Positions 7,911 through 16,500 of a stretch of 64,000 nt of DNA are shown here, in pieces. The translations under genes were made by a program, and so were the position numbers. Location: positions 177,096 through 241,095 of the forward strand of contig NZ_BMPY01000008.1 of NCBI RefSeq assembly GCF_014647835.1, in the 5' to 3' direction. The notes beneath the pieces are model-generated. The model was not told where the DNA came from and made no database searches. It saw nothing but the letters and a program-made list of their open reading frames with translations. The stretch comes from Microbispora rosea subsp. aerata (lineage in GTDB: Bacteria > Actinomycetota > Actinomycetes > Streptosporangiales > Streptosporangiaceae). Positions within the stretch are counted from its first letter, which is position 1. The number at the start of each line of letters is the position of its first letter.

Positions 7911-8744
7911 TCAGGGCAGGGACGGCCAGGGGATCGCCGCCTGCCGAGACGCGGCACGCGCGCGTGCCGTGAGAAGCTCGATCACCGAGTCGCGGTGCCG
8001 GTCGAGATAGAAATGACCGCCTTCGAAGACGCGGAAGTCGCACGGGCCGTCGGTGACCTCGCGCCACCCCTCGGCCTCCGCCTCGTTGATCTCGGTGTCG
8101 CGATCGCCGTACAGCACCGTGACAGGCGTCCGCAGCCGCGCGCCGGGCAGCGGCCGATAGGTCTCGCTCAGCCTGTAGTCGCTCCTGATGACGGGCAGGA
8201 ACGCCTGGATGAGCGAGGCGTTGTCGAGGATGTCGGGGGGCGTCGCCTCGGTGCGGCGCAGTTCCTCGATGAGCTCCTCGTCGCTGCCGAGATGCACCCG
8301 GCCCGGCCGGGTCAGCGCCGGAGCGGGATGCCCGGACACGACCAGTCCCACCGGCGGGTCGCCCATCGCCGACAGCAGGCGGGCCGTCTCGTAGGCGACG
8401 ATCGCCCCCATGCTGTGCCCGAACAGCAGCGTCGGAAGCGGCGGCCCGTCGAGTGGCAGGTCGGCCGCCAGCCCGGCGGCGAGGTCCTGCATCGCCGCCG
8501 GCACCGGCTCGGAGTAGCGATCCTCCCGGCCGGGATACTGAACCGCGAGGAATTCGGCATCCCAGGGCGCCGCGTCGGCCCACGGCCGGAAGTAGCTCGC
8601 GTTGCCGCCGCAGTGCGGGAACAGCAGCACCCGGGCCCGGGCGTACGGCCGGGGCGCGAGCCGGCGGAACGCGCCCGTCCGCCGGTCTCGCGCCGAAAGG
8701 TCGAAGCGACGCGACAGAGGATCGATCGGCATCCCTTGACTCAC
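7911..8744 (-). CDS. Type II thioesterase (editing TE) of the NRPS operon
   Basis: 277 aa from a GTG at 8744 that overlaps the TGA of the ABC gene; an ATG four codons later (8732) is an alternative. It is an alpha/beta hydrolase of the RifR/GrsT family: FPHCGGN near residue 40, nucleophile elbow GHSMGA, the VSGHPAP loop, acidic residue in VLYGDRD and catalytic His in FEGGHFYLDRH. Such stand-alone TEs remove wrongly primed acyl groups from carrier-protein arms. It is the last gene of the long minus-strand operon, which fits a housekeeping role for the two Cy-type NRPSs. A second, distinct type II TE lies at 29128. Confidence 0.9.
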   Translation of the reverse strand: MSQGMPIDPLSRRFDLSARDRRTGAFRRLAPRPYARARVLLFPHCGGNASYFRPWADAAPWDAEFLAVQYPGREDRYSEPVPAAMQDLAAGLAADLPLDGPPLPTLLFGHSMGAIVAYETARLLSAMGDPPVGLVVSGHPAPALTRPGRVHLGSDEELIEELRRTEATPPDILDNASLIQAFLPVIRSDYRLSETYRPLPGARLRTPVTVLYGDRDTEINEAEAEGWREVTDGPCDFRVFEGGHFYLDRHRDSVIELLTARARAASRQAAIPWPSLP

Positions 8745-10456
8745 TCGCTCGTCACGGGGGCCATGGAGATGGCCCAGAAGTCGGCGTAGCGGCCACCGCG
8801 TCGCAGCAGCTCGTCGTGGCTGCCCTCCTCCACGATCCGGCCGCCGTCCAGGAAGACGACGCGGTCGGCGCTTTTGACGGTCCGCATCCGGTGGGTGACC
8901 ATCACCACCGTCCGGCCCGCCATGAGGCGTTCGATGCCCTCGTGGACGGCCGCCTCGTTCAGCGGGTCCAGCGCGGAGGTGACCTCGTCCAGCAGCACGA
9001 TCGGGGCGTCCTTCAGCAGCGCCCGCGCGATGGCCACGCGCTGACGCTCGCCGCCCGACAGCAGGGCGCCGCCCTCGCCGACCTTCGCCTCCCATCCGCC
9101 GGGCAGCCGCTCGATGACCTCGTCCAGCCGCGCCGCGGTCGCCGCCGCCCGCACCTCGGCGTCGTCGGCGTCGGGACGGCCGAGACGCACGTTCTCCTCG
9201 ATCGTGCCGTCGAAGAGGTAGACGTCCTGGAAGACGATGGCGATGCGCCGCATCAGCTCCTGCGTGCTGATCTCGCGTACGTCCACGCCGCCGATGCGCA
9301 CCGCGCCCGCGTCGACGTCGAAGAAGCGGGCGAGCACCTGCAGCAGGGTGCTCTTGCCCGCGCCGGAGGGCCCGACGACGGCGAGCCGCTGTCCTTCCGG
9401 CACGGTCAGCGACAGGTCGTCGAGCACGGTGCGGTCGCCGCGCCGGAAGGTGACCGACTCGAACCGCAGGTCGTGGTGCCGCGGCTCCACCGGCCGGCCG
9501 GGCTCGGGCAGCGGCTCGGTGCGCAGCACGGTGTCGAGCCTGGCGAGCTGGGCGCGGGCGGCGCGGAGCTTGCCTCCCATCTCCGACAGCGACAGCAGGG
9601 GCTCGGCGCAGCGGGCCGCCAGCACCAGGATCGTCAAGATCTCCGCCGCGCCGATGGTGCCGCCGAGCACGAGATAGGCGCCCAGCACCAGCAGCGCGGT
9701 GAAGATCGCCTGAACGGTGAGGGTCATCCCCACGATGCCGGGCAGCGCCGACAGCACCGTGCGGCGCGCCGCGCGCTGGACTTCCTTCAGCGCGTTGTCG
9801 AGCAGCGTGAAGCGCTCGCCGGTCCGCCCGCCGACCCGCAGCACCGGCTGGGCCTGGAGATATTCGATGACCCGCCCGCTGGCTTCCTTGTCGCGTTCGT
9901 GGCGTGCGGCGTCGGTGGAGGCGATCGACCGTGCCGTCCATATCTGGATGAGCGCCACGATTGGCGCGCCGAGGAGCGCGGCCAGCCCCAGTTGCCAGTT
10001 GAAGGCGATCATCACGGCGACGATCGTCAGGGGGGTCACCATGGCGGAGACGAACGGCCCGAGCAGATGCGCCGCGACGCTCATCGCCTGCAGCAGGCCG
10101 CGGCTGGCCATGACGGACACCTCGCCGACCCGGTCGCGGCCGTACCAGCCGATGGGCAGCCTGGCCAGGTGGTCGCCGAGCCGGTAGTACATGCCGCGCA
10201 GCAGCGTGGTCCCGACGCGGAAGCCGGACAGCTCGCTCATGTAGCGCAGCACGGCGCAGACCGCGACCCCGGCCCCGAACCCGATCAGCCACGGCACGGC
10301 GTTCGAAGGCGTGTCGCCGAACAGTTCCCGCAGCACCGGAACGAGCAGGGCGTAGGACAACCCCTCGGCGATCGCGGTCACCGTCATCAAGGCCACGGTG
10401 CGGCGCATCGCCCGCGCGTACTCGGGCCCCAGCACGCGCAGCAGCATTCGAATCAT
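8741..10456 (-). CDS. ABC half-transporter (YbtQ/IrtB-like)
   Basis: 571 aa. One exporter-fold membrane domain with six helices (about residues 15-300) is followed by an ATPase domain: Walker A GPSGAGKST, Q-loop IVFQDVYLFDGTI, signature LSGGERQR, Walker B IVLLDEVTSALD and H-loop VTHRM. The ATG overlaps the stop of the upstream half-transporter (ATGA), so the two are made together and should form a heterodimer. Pairs of this type next to thiazoline-siderophore synthetases (YbtP/YbtQ, IrtA/IrtB, and the coelibactin transporters) handle metal-siderophore import despite their exporter fold. Import or export cannot be told from sequence. Confidence 0.88.
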   Translation of the reverse strand: MIRMLLRVLGPEYARAMRRTVALMTVTAIAEGLSYALLVPVLRELFGDTPSNAVPWLIGFGAGVAVCAVLRYMSELSGFRVGTTLLRGMYYRLGDHLARLPIGWYGRDRVGEVSVMASRGLLQAMSVAAHLLGPFVSAMVTPLTIVAVMIAFNWQLGLAALLGAPIVALIQIWTARSIASTDAARHERDKEASGRVIEYLQAQPVLRVGGRTGERFTLLDNALKEVQRAARRTVLSALPGIVGMTLTVQAIFTALLVLGAYLVLGGTIGAAEILTILVLAARCAEPLLSLSEMGGKLRAARAQLARLDTVLRTEPLPEPGRPVEPRHHDLRFESVTFRRGDRTVLDDLSLTVPEGQRLAVVGPSGAGKSTLLQVLARFFDVDAGAVRIGGVDVREISTQELMRRIAIVFQDVYLFDGTIEENVRLGRPDADDAEVRAAATAARLDEVIERLPGGWEAKVGEGGALLSGGERQRVAIARALLKDAPIVLLDEVTSALDPLNEAAVHEGIERLMAGRTVVMVTHRMRTVKSADRVVFLDGGRIVEEGSHDELLRRGGRYADFWAISMAPVTSE

Positions 10457-12285
10457 TGGGACTGCTCTCCTTGCAGTACGCCGGCGCGGGTCTCGATCTC
10501 ATCGGCGACCGCCGATCGGTGGGATCGCCAGAACTCGGCGAACCTGCCGTCTCGCGCCAGCAGCTCGGCCGGGCTGCCGTGTTCGACGATCTCCCCGCCT
10601 TCCAGCACCACGACGGTGTCGGCGTCGGCGATCGTCTCCAGGCGGTGAGCGATGACCAGGATCGTCCGGTCGCCGCCCAGCGTCGTCAGGGCCTGGCGCA
10701 CCGCCCATTCGGTCTGCGGGTCGGCGAAGGCCGTCGCCTCGTCCAGCACCAGGACGGGCGCGTCGGCGAGCAACGCGCGGGCGAGCGCGATTCGCTGCGC
10801 CTCGCCGCCGGACAGCTCGGCCTCCTCGCCGATCACCGTGTCGTAGCCGCGCGGCAGCTCCAGGATGCGGTCGTGGATGTTCGCCAGCCGCGCGGCGCGC
10901 ACCACGTCGTCGGGGTCGGCGTGGGGCACCGCCAGCGCGATGTTGTCGGTGACCGACGCGCGCAGCAGGCGGACGTCCTGGAAGACGAAGGAGACCTTCC
11001 GGTAGAGCTCCCGGCTGTCGATCTCGCGCAGATCGACCCCACCCAGGAGCACCGAGCCGTGGGTCGGGTCGAAGAACCGCGGCAGCAGCCGGACCAGCGT
11101 GGACTTCCCGCTTCCCGACGGCCCGACGATCGCGGTGACCGTCCCCGGTTCGAGGACCAGGTCGATCCCGCGCAGCACCTCGTGATCGCCTTCGTAGGCG
11201 AACCGGACGTCGCGCAGCTCGACCCGGTGCCCCTGCGGCGCGACCGGCCGGGCGGGCTCCGGCAGCGGCTTGACGTCGAGCACTTCCTTGATGCGCCCGA
11301 CCGCGCGGGCGGCGGCCCGCATGTCGTCGAAGCCGTGGCCCAGGGCCGCCACGGGCGCGGTCAGGCCGAGCCCGAGCAGCAGGAAGGGCAGCAGGTCCGC
11401 CGGGGCCATGCTCCCGGAGGTGATCAGAAGCGTGCCGCCGATCAGCACCACCAGCAGCACGAACGGCGGCGACAGCACGAGCTTCATCCCCGCGGCGATC
11501 GGGGACAGGTTGGTCACCCAGCGCAGGAAGGTGCCGACGAAGTCGTCCACGGCGGTGCGGAACCGGCGGTGAGCGCGCTCGCCCCCGCCGAACGACTTGA
11601 CCACCGCGATGCCCTGCACGAACTCGACGACCGAGTTCGCGATGACCCCCAGGGACGCGTCGAACTCCTTTTCCTCGCGGATCCGCGCGGGGGTCATCAT
11701 CAGGGGGACGTGCGCTATCGCCAGCACCACCGGGATCAGCGTGATCAGGGTGAGCCGCCAGTCGACGGTGAACAGGTAGATCAGCGACGCCAGCGGCACC
11801 ACGAACGCGGCGACCAGCTCACCGGGCGTGTGCGCGATGAACGGGTGCACCGCGCTGACGTCCTCCTGCACCACCTTGGTCAGCTCACCGGTGCGGCGCC
11901 GGGAGAACCAGCCGATGGGGGCGCGTCCCAGCCCGAGGGCCAGTTGCCGCCGGAACGCGAGCTGCACATGGTTGTCGACGAGATGCCCGATTCCGGACGA
12001 CGCGCTCGTGAACACCAGCCGGACGAACAGGCCGACCGCGCCCGCGATCACGACGAACCAGACGTGGTCGTGGTCGACCGGACCGGGCGACAGCAGGGCA
12101 CGGCCGAGCTCGACGACCGCCAGCAGCGGCGCGAGGCCCGCGAGCGCACCGATGATCTGCAGGACGACAACGGCGGCGAAACTCCATCGATGCGGGCGCA
12201 GCAGCGGTTTCACGCCCTGCCCCGCCGCGGCCTCGGCAGCCGATGACGTCGCTCGCTCCCCCTCCGCGGGGTCGATCGCGTTCAT
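10453..12285 (-). CDS. ABC half-transporter (YbtP/IrtA-like)
   Basis: 610 aa from the ATG at 12285, chosen because GAAGGAGG sits just before it; a longer frame to 12345 lacks a comparable site. The membrane domain (residues 40-330) is followed by an ATPase domain: Walker A GPSGSGKST, VSFVFQDVRLL, signature LSGGEAQR, Walker B VLVLDEATAFADP and VIAHRL. It lacks the siderophore-interacting domain that IrtA carries at its N-terminus. It pairs with the gene at 8741-10456. A perfect palindrome directly upstream (12301-12314) suggests this transporter pair may have its own control. Confidence 0.88.
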   Translation of the reverse strand: MNAIDPAEGERATSSAAEAAAGQGVKPLLRPHRWSFAAVVVLQIIGALAGLAPLLAVVELGRALLSPGPVDHDHVWFVVIAGAVGLFVRLVFTSASSGIGHLVDNHVQLAFRRQLALGLGRAPIGWFSRRRTGELTKVVQEDVSAVHPFIAHTPGELVAAFVVPLASLIYLFTVDWRLTLITLIPVVLAIAHVPLMMTPARIREEKEFDASLGVIANSVVEFVQGIAVVKSFGGGERAHRRFRTAVDDFVGTFLRWVTNLSPIAAGMKLVLSPPFVLLVVLIGGTLLITSGSMAPADLLPFLLLGLGLTAPVAALGHGFDDMRAAARAVGRIKEVLDVKPLPEPARPVAPQGHRVELRDVRFAYEGDHEVLRGIDLVLEPGTVTAIVGPSGSGKSTLVRLLPRFFDPTHGSVLLGGVDLREIDSRELYRKVSFVFQDVRLLRASVTDNIALAVPHADPDDVVRAARLANIHDRILELPRGYDTVIGEEAELSGGEAQRIALARALLADAPVLVLDEATAFADPQTEWAVRQALTTLGGDRTILVIAHRLETIADADTVVVLEGGEIVEHGSPAELLARDGRFAEFWRSHRSAVADEIETRAGVLQGEQSQ

Positions 12286-12300
12286 CGCCCTCCTTCGTTT

Positions 12301-12314
12301 CCGTACGCGTACGG
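12301..12314. promoter_or_regulatory. Perfect 14-bp palindrome before the ABC genes
   Basis: CCGTACGCGTACGG is fully self-complementary. It ends 16 bases upstream of the ABC start codon at 12285, so it could be an operator or a leader hairpin. Confidence 0.45.
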
Positions 12315-12383
12315 CCACCGTATCGTGTACCGGCGAGTCAGCCAACGAGCCAGGTCCGGCGGCCGCGGGGACGACCGCCCGGC

Positions 12384-12426
12384 GGCCGGAGACCCACGCA
12401 CGGCGCGCGTCCGCGGGTCTCCGGCC
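12384..12426 (-). terminator. Hairpin between reductase and ABC genes
   Basis: GGCCGGAGACCC (12384-12395) and GGGTCTCCGGCC (12415-12426) form a perfect 12-bp stem just after the reductase stop at 12444. It could attenuate read-through into the transporter genes. Confidence 0.55.
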
Positions 12427-12443
12427 GTGTCAGGCGGGGCCGT

Positions 12444-13565
12444 TCAGAGCACGCCCTCCTCCTCGGCGATGTCCGCCCCCAGGGGCGACTCGGTGACGGA
12501 CACGATGGTTTCCGGCAGATGAGTCCGGATCGCGTCGAGCACGACGTCGGCGGCGAGCACGTTCGCGGCCTCGTGGCAGACGCCGGGCGCGATGCCGCCG
12601 CGGGCGACCTCGCGCGCGGCGACGGCGCCGACGACACCGGTGAGCGCGTTGCCGTCGCCGCTCTTTATGAGCGCGGTCCGCCGGACCGGGACGTCGTCCT
12701 CGGTGAAGCCCTCGGCCGTGCCGGACAGCACGTGGTAGGGAGCGCGTCCGGACAGGTCGAGCGCGCTGGCCTGCACCAGGGCCGTCGCGGCGTCCTCCGG
12801 CGCCTGCCGGCTGCCCGAGGCGCGGTAGTGGTTCAGCACGCGCAGCGCGTGCTCACCGTCGAAGGCGTTGTACCAGCTCGCCTCCTTCAGCCCGAGGCGC
12901 ACCGCCTGCTGCACCAGCTCGGCGCTCAGGTAGGGATACGCGGTGACCGGCCGGGGTATCCCGGGGACCTGATAGTCCTGCTCGACGCCGAGCGCGCCGG
13001 GGATCACCCTGCCGTCGCGCCATCTGGCCAGCGCCGTGCCGTATCCGCGGTCCATGCTGAGCAGGTAGTCCATGGCGCCGGTGTGGGTGAACTTGTCGAG
13101 GCTGCCGTAGTAGCCCACGAAGCTCGCCTCGCGGAGCCCGGCGGTGAGCATCTGCGGCAGCAGCCCGGACAGGCCCGGCAGCACGCCCGCGGACAGCACC
13201 ATGACCCGGTCTTCCGGCGGCACGAACGACTCCAGGGAGCCGTCCATGACGTCGACGTAGTGCGTTCCCGCCCCGGCCACGGCCTGCCGGGGCAGCGAAC
13301 CCAGGTGGTACGCGGGGCCGGCGCAGTTCAGCACCACGTCGCAGCCCGCGCTGAAGCGGGCGACGCTCTCCGCGTCGGTGGCGTCCACCGCCTCGGCAGT
13401 GGCGTCGGCGAGGCCGGCCGCGACCGCCGCGGCGCGGTCGGCCGACCGGCCGCCGATCTTGAGCCGGAATCCGTCCGCGGCGAGACATCTGGCGGCGACG
13501 GACCCGACCGCGCCGTACCCGCCGACGATGCCGATGACTTGTGTCGCGCCCACCGGTTCAGTCAC
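12444..13565 (-). CDS. Saccharopine dehydrogenase-like Rossmann reductase, candidate thiazoline/imine reductase
   Basis: 373 aa. The GTG at 13565 overlaps the stop of the second NRPS, so the two are translationally coupled. The N-terminus is a dinucleotide fold (IGIVGGYGAVGSVAARCLAADG, then LKIGGRSADRAA and DVVLNCAGPA). The rest follows the saccharopine-dehydrogenase-like plan (THYVDVMDGS, VLSAGVLPGLSGLLPQML). In pyochelin and yersiniabactin pathways an NADPH-dependent thiazolinyl imine reductase (PchG/YbtU) reduces one thiazoline to thiazolidine. This gene holds the same operon position and cofactor type, although it is not clearly a PchG homologue. Assignment to that step is inferred from context. 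Confidence 0.75.
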   Translation of the reverse strand: MTEPVGATQVIGIVGGYGAVGSVAARCLAADGFRLKIGGRSADRAAAVAAGLADATAEAVDATDAESVARFSAGCDVVLNCAGPAYHLGSLPRQAVAGAGTHYVDVMDGSLESFVPPEDRVMVLSAGVLPGLSGLLPQMLTAGLREASFVGYYGSLDKFTHTGAMDYLLSMDRGYGTALARWRDGRVIPGALGVEQDYQVPGIPRPVTAYPYLSAELVQQAVRLGLKEASWYNAFDGEHALRVLNHYRASGSRQAPEDAATALVQASALDLSGRAPYHVLSGTAEGFTEDDVPVRRTALIKSGDGNALTGVVGAVAAREVARGGIAPGVCHEAANVLAADVVLDAIRTHLPETIVSVTESPLGADIAEEEGVL

Positions 13566-16500
13566 CCGCCAGCAGGACGTCCGCCGTGGCGCCGACGTTG
13601 GCCGGGCTCATGCAGGTGAAGTGGTCGCCCGGCACGTCCACGATGCGCAGTCCTCCGACGCACACCTGCTGCCAGTATTCGGTCATGTCGGCCTGCATGC
13701 CGGGGAAGATCTGCGCGTCGCCGGTCTGGCGGACGAACGTCGCCGGCTGCTCGTACTGCGTCGGCATGTGCGTCGCGACAGTGATCAGGCTGTGCTTGAT
13801 GATGCGCAGGAACCGCGACATCCACTCCACCGAGCCCAGCTCGTCGTCGCTCGCCGGCATCTTCTCGCCGATCGCGCGCAGGCGGTCTTCCTGCGACCGC
13901 TCCGCGAGCTTCTGGAAGTAACGCTGCGCCTGCGCGCCGGCCTCGGTCAGCGCCGACGCGGGTTCCCCGACGAGGGAGCCCTGCGGGATCGCCTTGTCGT
14001 GCCGGGTGACGACGGCCTGGATCAGGTCTCTGATGCCGATCTCGTCGGCCGGATATCCGAGGTCCACCGGATCGACCTGCACCAGCCGGGCGCACAGATA
14101 CTCGGCCATCAGGTCGTCCTCGACGAGGTACGGCACGCGGTAGCTGCTGATCGCGGTCAGGCCGGTGACCTCCACCCCGGCCTTCCTGAGCCGGTTGGCC
14201 AGCTCGGGCGCCAGCAGTCCGCCCATGCAGTAGCCGACGAGGTGCACCCGTTCGACTCCCGCGGCGAGCAGCGCCTCCGTGTGCCGGTTCGCCAGCTCGT
14301 CCACCTGGGTGCGCGGGTCTCCCGACAGGAACAGCCCCGGATCGTCGATGACGACCCCCAGCAGCGGCACGTGGTCGGACAGTTCCCGGATCAGCGCGCG
14401 GTAGGGGATCAGCGTGCCCGTTCCGTCGTGGATGAGGACCCTGGTCGCCGCGCCGGTGTCCACCGTGTTGATCCGTACGACGGAGGTCGCCGAACGGGCC
14501 CCGGCGCCGTCCGCGCCGAGCTGCGCGGCCAGCGCGGCGACGGTCGGCCGGTTCATCACCAGCCGCAGCACGTCGTCCCAGTCCATCGCCGCGGCCTGCG
14601 GGAGGTTCTCCCGCAGCCGGGTGACGAGCCGGGCCACCAGCAGGGAGTCGCCGCCGAGGTCGAAGAAGCTCGCCTCGCGGGAGACGAACTCGACCGGAAG
14701 CACCTCGGTCCACAGCGCCGCGATGGCCTGTTCGAGGCCCGGGCGCGGCGCCTCGCCGGTGGCCTCGTTCCGGCCGCCTCCGTGCCCGGACGCCGCCCAG
14801 GCGTCGAGCGTGGCCCTGTCGACCTTCCCGTTGCCGGTCAGCGGGATGCGGTCCACGATCTGGAACTCGGCCGGAATCATGTAGGACGGCAGCCGTTCGG
14901 ACAGATGGCCGATGAGCCGCTCCTGGCGCACGTCGGCGCGGTCGGGCTTGAACCTGACGGCGAACGTCTGCGGACCGACCCCGGAGATCGCCTTGTCCGA
15001 CTCGGGGAGGCAGAACGCGACTTCTCCACCGGCCTCGCGGAGCAGATGCAGCCATCGGTCCCGCGACAGGAAGACGCGTCCGTCATCCTTCCGCTCGTCC
15101 TCGAATCCGGTCAGCCCGGAGTTGTACTCCATCGAGGTCATGATGCTGTAGACCTCGCGCGTGGCCTCGATGAAGACCAGCCAGCCGCCCGGCGCGAGCA
15201 TCTCCCGTATCCGGTCGAGAGCCTTTCCGACGTGCTTCGCGTTGTGGATCACGTTGGACATGAGGACGACGTCGAACGAGTTCGGCGCCAGTCCCTGGGC
15301 CCGATAGTCGCGGTTCAGGTCGAACAACCCGAATCGCACCCAGTCGAAGTCCCGGAAATGTTCCTTGGCGGCGTTGAGGAAGAAGTGCGACAGGTCGGTG
15401 AACAGGTAGTCGACGTCCAGGTCGGCCAGGGCGGGGATCAGCGCGGTGCTGGTTCCGCCGACGCCCGCGCCGATCTCGAGCAGCCGCAGCGGCCCGGGTC
15501 CGGTGCGCGCGCGGGCGATGTCCCGCACCGCCGAGATGACGATCTCGTTGTTGTACCGGCTGATCAGGTTGTCGCGGTAGGTGGCCTCCGCCGGCCCGAA
15601 CTTCCCCTCGGGGAACAGCAGCTGCAGCCCGCTGACGTCGTTGCGGAGCAGCGGCACCAGATTCTCCTCCGACACGCGCATGTAGCGGAGGAACTCGCTG
15701 CCCCAGTTCGTGAGCTCCGCCAGCTCGTCGATGCGGCGCAGCTTCTCCCGGTGGGCCTCCGGGTCGACGAGGAGCTCTCCCCGGTACGTGCCGGCGAGCG
15801 CGTCCCTGACGATCCTTCCTTCGTCGGTGAGCGCGTTCAGCCAGCGCTGCACGAGGTGGTGGTTTTCCGGGGCGACCTCGATGGCTTCGATGATCTCCTC
15901 GGGGGTGTGCGCCGCGTCCGGCGTCGTGAAGAACCCGGCCTCGGTGAGCATCTCGGCCATCGAGTCGAGCGCGACGGCGTCCAGCAGGCCGATCATCTCG
16001 GCGACGTGCGCGTCCTCGACGCCGCGCACGAGCTCGGCGCCTCTTTCGATCGCCCTGGGCCGCAGGTCGTCCGGCAGCGGGCGGCGCTCGGTCCTGGCGG
16101 GCTCGACGAAGGCGACCAGGCGGCGCGCCGGGCCGTCGCCCTGGACGGCCACCGCGGCGAGGTCGACGTCCTCGCACGTCTGCAGCGCCGCCTCGATCTC
16201 CGCGAGCTCGATGCGGTGGCCGTTCAGCTTCACCTGCCGGTCCATGCGGCCGAGGAACTCGATCACCCCGTCGGGGTGGCGGCGGCCGAGGTCGCCGGTG
16301 CGGTAGAGCGGCGCGCCGGTCACCGGGTGGCGCACGAACCGCTCGCGCGTCCGCTCCGGGTCGCCCAGATATCCCTTGGCCAGGCCCACGCCGCCGATGT
16401 ACAGCTCGCCGGTCACGTGCACCGGGCACTCCCGCATCAGCGAGTCGAGCACGTGGAAGGTCTGGTTGGCCAGCGGCTTGCCGTACGGGATGCTGGGCGC

